This document shows positions 7,120 to 14,988 of a stretch of 26,626 bases of DNA, one piece after another. The stretch is taken from assembly GCF_028618695.1 (NCBI RefSeq), contig NZ_JAQIVI010000432.1, forward strand, positions 1 to 26,626. Direction: 5' to 3'. Under the pieces are notes generated by a model. That model ran no database searches. It worked only from the letters and a program-made list of their open reading frames with translations, and was not told the DNA's origin. Made by a program: the position numbers and the translations under genes. Origin of the DNA: Natrinema soli. Its GTDB lineage: Archaea; Halobacteriota; Halobacteria; Halobacteriales; Natrialbaceae. Position 1 is the first letter of the stretch. The number at the start of each line of letters is the position of its first letter.

Positions 7120-8598
7120 ATGGGTATCTCAAACAAGATAGTTCAAGACACATATCATCTCTATATCGATGGATCATGGGTATCAGCAACTGAAGATAAT
7201 CATTTTCTTACCATCAACCCAGCAACTGAAGAACCAATTGCAGAGATTGCAGCAGCGCAAGCCACCGATGTCGGCCGTGCAGTAAAAGCCGCAAGCGAGG
7301 CATATCCTACATGGCGTGACACACCTCCAGATGAGCGAGGGCGTATCGTCTATGAAATTTGTCAGCTTATTCGAGATAATCAGGATGAATTGGCAACCTT
7401 GGAAAGCTTAGATCAGGGGAAGCCACTCTCTCAAGCAAAGAGCGACATAGAGAGTGCGGCTCGATATTTCGAGTATTATGCAGGTGCTGCAGATAAACTC
7501 GAGGGGACAAGTGTACCAGTTGGCCCGGAGCAGGTCGATTTCACCGTACGAGAACCCTATGGTGTCAGTGCACAGATCACGCCCTGGAATTTCCCTGCTA
7601 ATCTTTTTGCTCGTGGTGTTGCACCGGCGCTTGTCGCTGGCAATACGACAGTTATCAAGCCCGCTGAACAGACCCCACTCTCGACGCTCCGACTCACCGA
7701 GATCTGTGCAGAGTCGGGTATTCAAGATGGAGTCATCAACGTGGTCACCGGATTTGGAGAACCGGCTGGATCGGCGCTCGTTTCACACCCCGATGTGGAT
7801 ACCATCACGTTTACTGGGAGTGTTCCAACCGGTCAAGCTATTATGAAACAGGCCGCGGATAACGTGACTCCTGTGACTCTGGAACTCGGTGGTAAGAATC
7901 CAGCTATTGTGTTTCCTGATGCAGACCTTGACCAAGCTGCAAACTGGATTACTCGAGCGATTTTCACGAACGCTGGGCAAGTATGTTCAGCGGCTGATCG
8001 GGTTATTGTTCATGAGAACATTCATAATGAGCTTGTCAACCGACTCACTCGCCGCGCTAAGAATTACGACATCGGATCAGGTGATCAGGATCCAGATATG
8101 GGTCCGCTTGCCTCCAAAGCACAGCTTGAGAAAGTCATGCAATACATCAATCTTGGTCTCGAGGAGGGGGCAACACTTGCAACTGGAGGACACAAACTCG
8201 ATCGGCAGGGATACTTCGTCGAACCAACTGTGTTCACAGATGTCAAAAACAACATGAGAATCGCTCAAGAGGAGATTTTTGGCCCCGTACTCACAGTAAT
8301 TCCATTTAGTGACGAAGCGGAGGCACTTGAAATTGCGAACAACGTGGAGTACGGACTGGTCAGTGGTGTCTTTACCGGCGACATTAAGCGTGCCCATCAG
8401 TTCGCTCAGCGCCTCCAAACTGGTAATGTTTATATCAACAAGTGGTTTGGTGATACGAATCAGACTCCATTCGGCGGCTACAAGAAAAGCGGTATCGGAC
8501 GCGAAAAGGGTCTCGACGCATTCGAATCATATCTACAGACGAAAAATGTCGCAATAAATCTCGGAGATAACGACGAATTTGATCTTCCCGGAGCGTGA
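7120..8598 (+). CDS. NAD(P)-dependent aldehyde dehydrogenase
   Basis: A 492-aa ALDH of ordinary hydrolytic type. It shows ITPWNFP (153-159), [11 protein letters not shown] (178-188), FTGSVPTGQ (231-239, NAD loop), the general base E255 in LELGGKNP, the catalytic cysteine C289 in [16 protein letters not shown], and [13 protein letters not shown] near the C-terminus. Having both E255 and C289, it should oxidise an aldehyde to the free acid, in contrast to the CoA-acylating enzyme at 882. Succinate-semialdehyde, betaine-aldehyde and aminobutyraldehyde dehydrogenases belong to this group, and I cannot choose between them. I prefer the ATG at 7120; a TTG at 7099 adds seven unlikely residues. An SDR and an M20 hydrolase follow on the same strand. 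Confidence 0.88.
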   Translation: MGISNKIVQDTYHLYIDGSWVSATEDNHFLTINPATEEPIAEIAAAQATDVGRAVKAASEAYPTWRDTPPDERGRIVYEICQLIRDNQDELATLESLDQGKPLSQAKSDIESAARYFEYYAGAADKLEGTSVPVGPEQVDFTVREPYGVSAQITPWNFPANLFARGVAPALVAGNTTVIKPAEQTPLSTLRLTEICAESGIQDGVINVVTGFGEPAGSALVSHPDVDTITFTGSVPTGQAIMKQAADNVTPVTLELGGKNPAIVFPDADLDQAANWITRAIFTNAGQVCSAADRVIVHENIHNELVNRLTRRAKNYDIGSGDQDPDMGPLASKAQLEKVMQYINLGLEEGATLATGGHKLDRQGYFVEPTVFTDVKNNMRIAQEEIFGPVLTVIPFSDEAEALEIANNVEYGLVSGVFTGDIKRAHQFAQRLQTGNVYINKWFGDTNQTPFGGYKKSGIGREKGLDAFESYLQTKNVAINLGDNDEFDLPGA

Positions 8599-8619
8599 TA
8601 TCCTAACACGGAATCTCTA

Positions 8620-8638
8620 AGAGGGTAAATTTCCCTCT
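8620..8638. terminator. Stem-loop after the aldehyde dehydrogenase gene
   Basis: AGAGGG (8620-8625) pairs with CCCTCT (8633-8638) around a 7-nt AT-only loop, about 20 nt after the ALDH stop. Haloarchaeal termination usually depends on T-runs rather than hairpins, so this could equally be a protein-binding site or mRNA-stability element ahead of the SDR gene. Confidence 0.3.
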
Positions 8639-8775
8639 GACAGTTGGGATATGAGTCACCATGGCGTGAATAAATTCCTTGATAAAGAGGATATCTACAA
8701 GTATATTTCTAGCATTCCTCTTTGAGCTCGAATATTGTCCGATACTTTGATAGACTGGTATGACAACTAGTGACT

Positions 8776-9531
8776 ATGACGTTAGATAATAAAACAGCAA
8801 TCATCACTGGTGCAGGATCCGGGATGGGCAGAGCGACAGCAAGCCTATTCGCAGAGCGTGGCGCCAATGTTGCCGTTGTTGATCTCAATGGCGATGCTGC
8901 TACTGAGGCTGTTTCGAATATTGAAGCTACAGTAACTGATGCTGATGCTATCGCAATAACTGCGGATGTCTCTAATTCGGACGAAGTTGCCTCGTTTATC
9001 CAGCGGACCGTCAAGGAGTTTGGGAGTATCGATGTGCTCCATAATAATGCTGGTATCCCTCAAGAGTCGACACCAGTCGAAAACGTAACTGAACAGACAT
9101 GGAACCGTATTCAGGATGTGAACTTGAAGAGTGCGTTCCTCGGTGCTAAGCATGCGGTTCCATATATGCGCGAACAGGGTGGAGGAGTAATTCTCAACAC
9201 GGCATCTACGGCCGGTATTCGTCCTCGGACAGGTCTTTCAGCATACGCTGTCTCCAAGGGCGGGATGATTACACTTACAAAACAGCTAGCACACGAACTC
9301 GCTGAAGACGGAATTAGAGTCAACGCTATCTGTCCGGTCGCCACTGATACTGACATGCTTCCAGAGTTTACGGGCGATAATTTGAGTGTGAATGCGATGG
9401 CTGAGACGATTCCATTAGGTCGGCTAGCTGAACCTAGTGATATCGCTAGTGCAGCAGCTTTTCTCGCTAGTGAGGAGGCATCAATGGTGACTGGATCAGT
9501 ACTTGAGGTCGATGGAGGGAGGGACATCTAA
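8776..9531 (+). CDS. Short-chain dehydrogenase/reductase (classical SDR)
   Basis: A 251-aa classical SDR. The nucleotide-binding motif TGAGSGMG is at about 11-18, an aspartate ends the second strand (VVDLNG, D36) and favours NAD(H), NNAG is at 90-93, and the catalytic set is S144, Y157 and K161 (YAVSK). The C-terminal EASMVTGSVLEVDGG is the usual family ending. It would interconvert an alcohol and a ketone or aldehyde; the substrate is unknown. The ATG at 8776 is chosen over an in-frame GTG at 8770. The next gene starts one base after its TAA, so the SDR and the M20 hydrolase are co-transcribed. It resembles 3-oxoacyl-ACP reductases, but the catabolic context argues for an oxidative role. Confidence 0.87.
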   Translation: MTLDNKTAIITGAGSGMGRATASLFAERGANVAVVDLNGDAATEAVSNIEATVTDADAIAITADVSNSDEVASFIQRTVKEFGSIDVLHNNAGIPQESTPVENVTEQTWNRIQDVNLKSAFLGAKHAVPYMREQGGGVILNTASTAGIRPRTGLSAYAVSKGGMITLTKQLAHELAEDGIRVNAICPVATDTDMLPEFTGDNLSVNAMAETIPLGRLAEPSDIASAAAFLASEEASMVTGSVLEVDGGRDI

Positions 9532-9532
9532 C

Positions 9533-10795
9533 ATGGTCACTAAACAAGACATCTATGATGCTGTAGACGACCGCGAGGACGACATCGTAGAGTTTGTTCA
9601 GCAATTTCTCGCGATCGAAACGGAAAACCCACCTGGACGAAACTATCGAAAAGGTGCGGAGTTTCTCACTAGCGAACTGATCGACCGGGGTTATGATGTT
9701 GAAACGATTCCTGTCCCCAAGAAAACTGTTGAGAAACATTATCCTGAACGGGCTGATCACGAGCGCGTCAATGTGCTTGGACAGAAGACAGGTAAACTCT
9801 TGGGGCCAGATATTCACTTTACGGGCCATTTTGATGTAGTTCCTGCCGGAGAAGATTGGAAATATGACCCCTATGATCCTGTCGTTGAGAACGGCCGTAT
9901 CCATGGACGAGGTGCCAGTGATATGAAGTCAGGTATCGCAGCTAGTCTCTTCGCCATCGATGCGCTCGAAGCCACTGGCGTTGATCTTCGTGGATCGATC
10001 ACACAGAGCATGACTATCGACGAAGAAACGGGCGGATTCACTGGACTTGGATACCTTGTTGACGAGGGATACGTTTCCTCGGAAAATACCGACTACTGTG
10101 TCTACACAGAGTGTTTTGATTCCTCTAGGATTTGTCTCGGCCATCGAGGCGTCCTAAAATTTCACATTACTGCTCATGGTGAAAAGGCACACGGCTGCAT
10201 GGCCCATGATGGTGCAAATGCCATCAAGGCAATGAGTGATCTTCTCGAACGGGTCGATACATACGAGGACGAGCTTCATACCCGGACAACTGATCTCCCA
10301 GTCACACCGCCAGAATCACGCCAGGCAGATATCTCAACAACGATGATAGATGCTGGCTACTCCGAAAATGTTGTTCCTGATCGCTGTCAGGCAACGTTCT
10401 ATCGCGTACTTGTTCCTGGAGAAACTATTGAGAGTGCCCGCGAAGAGATACGTGACCTTATGGATGAGTCGGAGTCCGCGACAGGCCATACATTCGACTA
10501 CGATGAAATCATGTTCGCTGAACCCGCGAGCGTTCCGGTGGACTGCACGATCAGTCGAACGTATACCGAGAATATCCTCGAATTCTACGATGAGACCGAT
10601 CCTGTAGTTTCGCCCGGCTCTGACGATCAACGGTTCGTCGTCAATGATGCAGGTATTGAGGAGTGCATCGTTTACGGTCCTGGACTGCTCGAACAGGCTC
10701 ACGTTGTCGACGAGTTCGTACCGATCGACGAGATCGTAACCGCAACGAAGGTGATGGCTGCATCGACAGCCGATCTAATTGGCCTCACTGAATAA
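9533..10795 (+). CDS. M20 family metallohydrolase (ArgE/DapE-like)
   Basis: A 420-aa zinc hydrolase with the M20 metal-site order: H99 in FTGHFDVVPAG, bridging D130 in GRGASDMKSG, general base and ligand E164/E165 in DEETGG, a TECFD segment in place of the usual LEPT ligand motif, and a C-terminal histidine in LEQAHVVDEF. The lid domain begins after GHRGVLKFHITAHGEKAHG. It should cleave an amide such as an N-acyl amino acid or dipeptide in the cytoplasm. The start at 9533 lies one base after the SDR stop, with a purine-rich GGAGGGAGGG just before it; a longer frame to 9503 would overlap the SDR. Replacement of the LEPT-type motif by TECF separates it from the M20 protein at 14989. Confidence 0.86.
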   Translation: MVTKQDIYDAVDDREDDIVEFVQQFLAIETENPPGRNYRKGAEFLTSELIDRGYDVETIPVPKKTVEKHYPERADHERVNVLGQKTGKLLGPDIHFTGHFDVVPAGEDWKYDPYDPVVENGRIHGRGASDMKSGIAASLFAIDALEATGVDLRGSITQSMTIDEETGGFTGLGYLVDEGYVSSENTDYCVYTECFDSSRICLGHRGVLKFHITAHGEKAHGCMAHDGANAIKAMSDLLERVDTYEDELHTRTTDLPVTPPESRQADISTTMIDAGYSENVVPDRCQATFYRVLVPGETIESAREEIRDLMDESESATGHTFDYDEIMFAEPASVPVDCTISRTYTENILEFYDETDPVVSPGSDDQRFVVNDAGIEECIVYGPGLLEQAHVVDEFVPIDEIVTATKVMAASTADLIGLTE

Positions 10796-10843
10796 GATTC
10801 TGTACGCATCACCTCTGACCTCTCCTCGAAAGCTCGTCTCTTA

Positions 10844-12085
10844 CTACTCTGTTACGTCGTTTGCGAGCTCGAGTGCTGCGTTCGCTAGGACGGTTGCCGC
10901 CTTGTAGCAGTCGTCCCAGCTGGTGAATTCATCCGGTGAGTGGCTTTTGCCGTTCTCGCTCACAGCAAATACCATAGCGGTATCACAGACCGACGTAAGG
11001 TGGGTCGCATCGTGGCCTGCACCGCTAACTAATTCGAGGGATTGGTAGTTGCATTGGTTGACTGCCCGTTGAACGGCATTGACGGGGCGATCTGGGAAGG
11101 AAATAGCCGGCGCACGCATCCGTTCTTCGGTCTCGTAGTTTACTCCTTCTCGTTCGGCTGCATGCTTAGCCTCTGTGAGAACCCGCTGGTACGCCTGTTC
11201 GACGACTTCATCGTTAGGATCGCGAAAACCCCATGTTACCGTCACTTCACCGGGAATGACGTTAATGGAGTTCGGCTCGGCATTTATGTAGCCGGCAGTC
11301 CCGACCGTCTGTTCGCCGAGTGAACCTGGGATACGTCGAATTGAGGTAATTAGATCGGCGGCAGCCACGAGGGCGTCACTGCGGTGGTGCATTGGCGTTG
11401 GCCCAGAATGATCCGCTTCGCCGTGGAAGGTAACGGCTCCCCATGTGAAACCGACAATACCAGTGACAACTCCTACATCCACATCAGCCTCAATAAGCTT
11501 CGGTCCCTGCTCGATGTGAAGCTCGAGATAGGCATCGTATTCAGTGCCTGGTTCTGCTGGTACATCTCCTCGATATCCAATATTGTCGAGCGCTTCACCG
11601 AACGCGACGCCGTTATCGTCGGTCTTCGTACGCTCGGTCTCGATATCGTGAGCGCCAGTCCAAACGCCACTGCCTTGCATTGCCGGCTGGAAGCGCGATC
11701 CTTCCTCATTTGTCCAGTTTACGATCTCGATGGGGCGGGTTGTCTCAATATTTTTGTCATCCAACGTACGGATAAACTCCAGAGCCGCGATCACTCCAAG
11801 CACTCCATCGTAAATTCCGCCGTTCGGTTGTGAGTCTAGGTGCGAGCCCAATAACACCGGTGCGGCATCGGGATCACTTCCTTCGCGTCGACCGAAGATA
11901 TTGCCGAACTCGTCGATACGGACCGATAGATCAGCCGCTCGAAGTTGGTCGCGAAACCAATCTCGAATTTCGCGATCGGCCTCGGTAAGCGCGAGTCGGT
12001 GCAGACCGCCGTCCTCAGTAGCGCCGTACGTCGCTTGTTCCTCCATCGTCGCGATGAGACGATCGCGATCAAGGCGGAGCGTCAT
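10844..12085 (-). CDS. M20 N-carbamoyl-amino-acid hydrolase / beta-ureidopropionase / allantoate amidohydrolase family
   Basis: A 413-aa hydantoinase/carbamoylase-type M20 enzyme. Metal-site residues are H82 in GSHLDSQPNGG, D93 in YDGVLGV, E127/E128 in NWTNEEGSRF, a histidine in LELHIEQGP, and a C-terminal histidine in SGAGHDATH. DHSGPTPMHHRSDAL and INVIPGEVTVTWGFRDP are typical of this subfamily and distinguish it from ArgE/DapE. It removes a carbamoyl group (releasing CO2 and NH3) from an N-carbamoyl-alpha- or beta-amino acid, or acts on an allantoate-like compound. Its ATG overlaps the stop of the C45 gene (ATGA), and AGGAGGT lies 5 nt before the start, so the two are translationally coupled. 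It is the last gene of the minus-strand operon and converges with the M20 gene ending at 10795. Confidence 0.88.
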   Translation of the reverse strand: MTLRLDRDRLIATMEEQATYGATEDGGLHRLALTEADREIRDWFRDQLRAADLSVRIDEFGNIFGRREGSDPDAAPVLLGSHLDSQPNGGIYDGVLGVIAALEFIRTLDDKNIETTRPIEIVNWTNEEGSRFQPAMQGSGVWTGAHDIETERTKTDDNGVAFGEALDNIGYRGDVPAEPGTEYDAYLELHIEQGPKLIEADVDVGVVTGIVGFTWGAVTFHGEADHSGPTPMHHRSDALVAAADLITSIRRIPGSLGEQTVGTAGYINAEPNSINVIPGEVTVTWGFRDPNDEVVEQAYQRVLTEAKHAAEREGVNYETEERMRAPAISFPDRPVNAVQRAVNQCNYQSLELVSGAGHDATHLTSVCDTAMVFAVSENGKSHSPDEFTSWDDCYKAATVLANAALELANDVTE

Positions 12086-13173
12086 GCTGCACCTCCTAAT
12101 TGATAAGTATTGTATGTAGTTTCACAGGGAGGACCGTATGTCGCACACAGCGTGCGTTCTGTGAGATCGATAATCACGCTGGTATCGGTCTGTGTACGTT
12201 TCTGTGGATGTTTATTTTTGTCAATATGGCGACAAAAGCTAGCGGGGCGACCGAAGTGATCGCTGAGTGCCGATTTGATGGTTGCAGGGTCGATGTCCCC
12301 GGAGTGCTGTTCGAGCGCCTGTCGGAGTCGACGTGCTCGGTACAGTGTATCCGGTAGTTGACGCTCCATGCAGCTCTCGAAGCCGTTATTGGCAAAGTGA
12401 TTCGCATGGGTATGGACTCCGTTTCGTGGATACACGTATCCGGGTCCATTAGGTGACGCCTCGACATCGATTATCTCACCGTCGGCATGGCCAAGAACGA
12501 AGTTTGATGAGCAGGCATGCAGTGACGCGACGAGCGGTTTGAGTGCGGTATCGAACCGTTCTGCCTCGAGTACTTCCCGACAGCGAACGTGAAACGGTTT
12601 TCTAAAGGGATCATCACCGTCATTAGGTGAGACAAGGCCGTTTACGACGAGCCCGATCCCGTGTTCGTTGATTCCCATCTTTCCGCCGACAATCCCGGCC
12701 TCGGTCACTGCGAGATGGTTCGGCACGTTATCTCGATGGACTTCCGTAACGATGAGCGTGTTAGCGATAGGTTCAGCCCAGTCCCAGTTCTGCCCGACGT
12801 ATGTGTGATGATCAGCGGTCACCTCTGGCAGGAGCCCGAAGCTGGTACAGCCGTCTACACCAAGGCTCCCATCTGAGTAGGCAGCGTAGAGCACCTCGTA
12901 CCGAACGTTCAGGAGCGCGATCTCTATCACACTAATACCACTACCCTCAGCAATGCCGCGCAGTTCCTCGGCGTACTCGGGATTCCACTCCTGAATACGC
13001 GGGAGAAGATCGGAAGCTTGCTCACGTGTTGTCTGCTTATCTACGCCATGATAAGCAAATTTGTCAAGATACACCGAGATGTTTTGTTGGATTTCATCAA
13101 CGAATGTTTCACCATGAATTACACCGCATTCGTATGCCGTTCCTGAAAGGGTGACATGTGTAAGCCCGGTCAT
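12082..13173 (-). CDS. C45 / acyl-CoA:6-aminopenicillanate acyltransferase-like Ntn hydrolase
   Basis: A 363-aa member of the AAT/C45 group of N-terminal-nucleophile hydrolases. The predicted self-cleavage site is G108-C109 in VDGCTSFG; the new N-terminal Cys would be the nucleophile. Other family features are GTAYECGVIHGE near the start, ELRGIAEGSG (70-79), QNWDWAE, GKMGINEHGIGLVVNGL and SSNFVLGHADGEIIDVE. Known relatives transfer or hydrolyse acyl groups on amide bonds, including penicillin-type amides and N-acyl amino acids. The family is usually cytoplasmic or secreted; no signal peptide is seen here. It starts 11 nt after the symporter stop and overlaps the carbamoyl hydrolase by four bases. 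I infer that it opens an amide of the imported compound before the carbamoyl hydrolase acts. Confidence 0.83.
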   Translation of the reverse strand: MTGLTHVTLSGTAYECGVIHGETFVDEIQQNISVYLDKFAYHGVDKQTTREQASDLLPRIQEWNPEYAEELRGIAEGSGISVIEIALLNVRYEVLYAAYSDGSLGVDGCTSFGLLPEVTADHHTYVGQNWDWAEPIANTLIVTEVHRDNVPNHLAVTEAGIVGGKMGINEHGIGLVVNGLVSPNDGDDPFRKPFHVRCREVLEAERFDTALKPLVASLHACSSNFVLGHADGEIIDVEASPNGPGYVYPRNGVHTHANHFANNGFESCMERQLPDTLYRARRLRQALEQHSGDIDPATIKSALSDHFGRPASFCRHIDKNKHPQKRTQTDTSVIIDLTERTLCATYGPPCETTYNTYQLGGAA

Positions 13174-13184
13174 ATTTCAATCAG

Positions 13185-14624
13185 TTAATCCCCTGCCATT
13201 GCTCCACCCTTTGGTTCGGTACCTGAGAGAAGGAAGTGGCCGATGAGAAGCACAAGCGTTGCTGCACTAACCCCAATGAAGGTTGACGGAACGCCGAACA
13301 GACCACCGGAAAGTTCGGTCCCGACGCCAAGGACCGCCCCGGTGAGGATGGATAGGAGAATAGCACGTCCGCTCAAACCAATCCAGTAGAGGCCTGCATA
13401 AACTGGAATGAGGAACGCGCTGGTCAGCAGGACTGCTCGGAAGTTATAAAGATCGATGATAGTTCCTGGTGGGTTGACTGCTGCGGCAGTTGCTGTGAGA
13501 CCAAAGATGATGGTTGCTATCCGTGAGACGCGGAGTTGAGAGTCGTCACCGGCGTTCGGCCGAAAGTAGCTATAAATATCGTGTGCAGTAGTGATACCGG
13601 TCGAATGCAGACGTGTGTCCGTTGTCGAAAGGATAGCACTCATGACCGAGAGGATGATGATAACACCAACACTAGCTGGGACGTAATCGGTGATCAGCGT
13701 GGGGAACGCTGCGTCCTGTGTCTGGATAGCTAATCCGTTTAACTCGAGCGCGACTGTCGTAGCACCGCCGAGGATGACAAGTGCCGAATAGAATACCGCC
13801 AGAATGACGCCAGCTGCAGCGAGATGAAGTTTTGCTGTCTTGACGTCTTTTGTTGCAGCAATACGCACGATGTTATTTTGCTCGGTGAAGATTGTCCCGA
13901 AGAAAGCTACAATCGTCGCGATGATACCAATGGTAGTATACGCTCCTTCACTCGTGGGATGAACGTACGAGGAGTCGAGCGTAGCAAACTGCTGATTAAT
14001 GGCAGTGAATCCTCCGAGGTCAAACATCATATACCCGAGCGAGAGCAAAACTGCACCAACCATGAGCGTTCCTTGTAGAAAGTCGGTCCATGTGACGCTG
14101 ACGAGTCCACCAAGAACAGTGTAAACGATGAACACAATTCCGATAACCCATACCATGTATTCATAGGGTACGCCAGTGATCGTCGTGACCAAAAGACTCG
14201 CGCCGACAAGTTGCATAACTAGGTAAAGCCACCCATTACCGAGTAACACTGTACCTGCGATAGGCCGGGCAATTTCATAGCCTGTTACACTGGCAATGAT
14301 GTCTGGGAAAGTCAATAAGTCTAGGTTCCGCACCCGATCAACTGCGAAGTAGAGAGCACTCGTCCCAAGCATCAACCCAAAGATGGTGTGAGTCATCAAT
14401 GAGTACCCCTCTCCGTAAACTGCACCGATGAATCCGATGACACTGACTGCGCTCACGAAATTTGCGACGAATGACCAAGTGGCTAGCCAGGGACCCATAT
14501 TCTGGCCGAATGCCCAAAAATCTATGACATCTGTCGTCTTTGTGTATCCCCAAATACCGATAGCAAGCACGATCAGGAGGTACACAATGAACGTTCCGAG
14601 ATAAAATGGATTAACTTCTGTCAT
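13185..14624 (-). CDS. Sodium:solute symporter (SSS family), second copy
   Basis: A 479-aa transporter with about 13 hydrophobic segments. SSS features include DFWAFGQNMGPWLATWSFVA (TM2 region), VLGGLVSVTWTDFLQGTLMV, and ILSVMSAILSTTDTRLHSTG with the conserved S-T-T-D of TM8. It differs clearly from the symporter at 5143, so this is not a recent duplicate. The ATG at 14624 is preferred because GGAGGTC stands 6 nt before it; the ATG at 14639 overlaps that ribosome-binding site. The start overlaps the end of a 68-aa membrane protein by 14 nt. A C45 hydrolase and a carbamoyl-amino-acid hydrolase follow closely, so the imported solute is probably their substrate or an amide precursor. Confidence 0.88.
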   Translation of the reverse strand: MTEVNPFYLGTFIVYLLIVLAIGIWGYTKTTDVIDFWAFGQNMGPWLATWSFVANFVSAVSVIGFIGAVYGEGYSLMTHTIFGLMLGTSALYFAVDRVRNLDLLTFPDIIASVTGYEIARPIAGTVLLGNGWLYLVMQLVGASLLVTTITGVPYEYMVWVIGIVFIVYTVLGGLVSVTWTDFLQGTLMVGAVLLSLGYMMFDLGGFTAINQQFATLDSSYVHPTSEGAYTTIGIIATIVAFFGTIFTEQNNIVRIAATKDVKTAKLHLAAAGVILAVFYSALVILGGATTVALELNGLAIQTQDAAFPTLITDYVPASVGVIIILSVMSAILSTTDTRLHSTGITTAHDIYSYFRPNAGDDSQLRVSRIATIIFGLTATAAAVNPPGTIIDLYNFRAVLLTSAFLIPVYAGLYWIGLSGRAILLSILTGAVLGVGTELSGGLFGVPSTFIGVSAATLVLLIGHFLLSGTEPKGGAMAGD

Positions 14625-14817
14625 CGGCTTGACCTCCATCAGTCCTACGCTCTTTTACAGGACTATCGTTCTCTGTAGTACGATTCTTTGCAGTTTCATT
14701 TATTGGCCTGCCAAGTATCACATGGACGACTACATAATGAAGCGCTCCTATACTCCCTGCGAGAAGTGTTGCAAGGAACACTAAAAACATCGACTGGGGC
14801 ATGCCAAATACTGTCAT
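14611..14817 (-). CDS. 68-aa membrane protein overlapping the second symporter
   Basis: The protein starts MTVFGMPQSMFLVFLATLL, has one long hydrophobic helix to about residue 35 (AGSIGALHYVVVHVILG), then a charged cytoplasmic tail (KNRTTENDSPVKERRTDGG). Its TGA lies inside the start region of the symporter, 14 nt past that gene's ATG. This repeats the arrangement at 6747-6896, although the two small proteins share little obvious sequence. I infer a symporter accessory subunit. In-frame alternative starts occur at the M residues 6 and 10. The gap of about 170 nt to the preceding M20 gene leaves room for a separate promoter. Confidence 0.72.
   Translation of the reverse strand: MTVFGMPQSMFLVFLATLLAGSIGALHYVVVHVILGRPINETAKNRTTENDSPVKERRTDGGQADDRS
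14631..14637 (-). promoter_or_regulatory. Shine-Dalgarno sequence that fixes the symporter start at 14624
   Basis: On the minus strand GGAGGTC stands 6 nt before ATG 14624 and overlaps the alternative ATG at 14639. It lies within the coding sequence of the small upstream membrane protein, which points to translational coupling. Confidence 0.6.
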
Positions 14818-14988
14818 GTGTGTATCTGCCTATCACATTGTCATAACTCCTTGTAAATGTACTGGTATTTTTAACACACAATATTATGAAAAATAGATCT
14901 GAACGGAAAATATTCTACTATATCTCCTCGACATGATATTATATTAAGCGAAATAGGTTGTTTTACGAGCGACGTTCTAATGGGGCCA
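14818..14988. other. AT-rich gap between the M20 gene and the small membrane protein
   Basis: About 170 nt, very AT-rich, containing no convincing reading frame. Runs such as ATTTTTAACACAC and TACTATATC could hold a minus-strand promoter for the small membrane protein/symporter operon and a T-rich terminator for the M20 gene. I see no clear inverted repeat. Confidence 0.4.
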
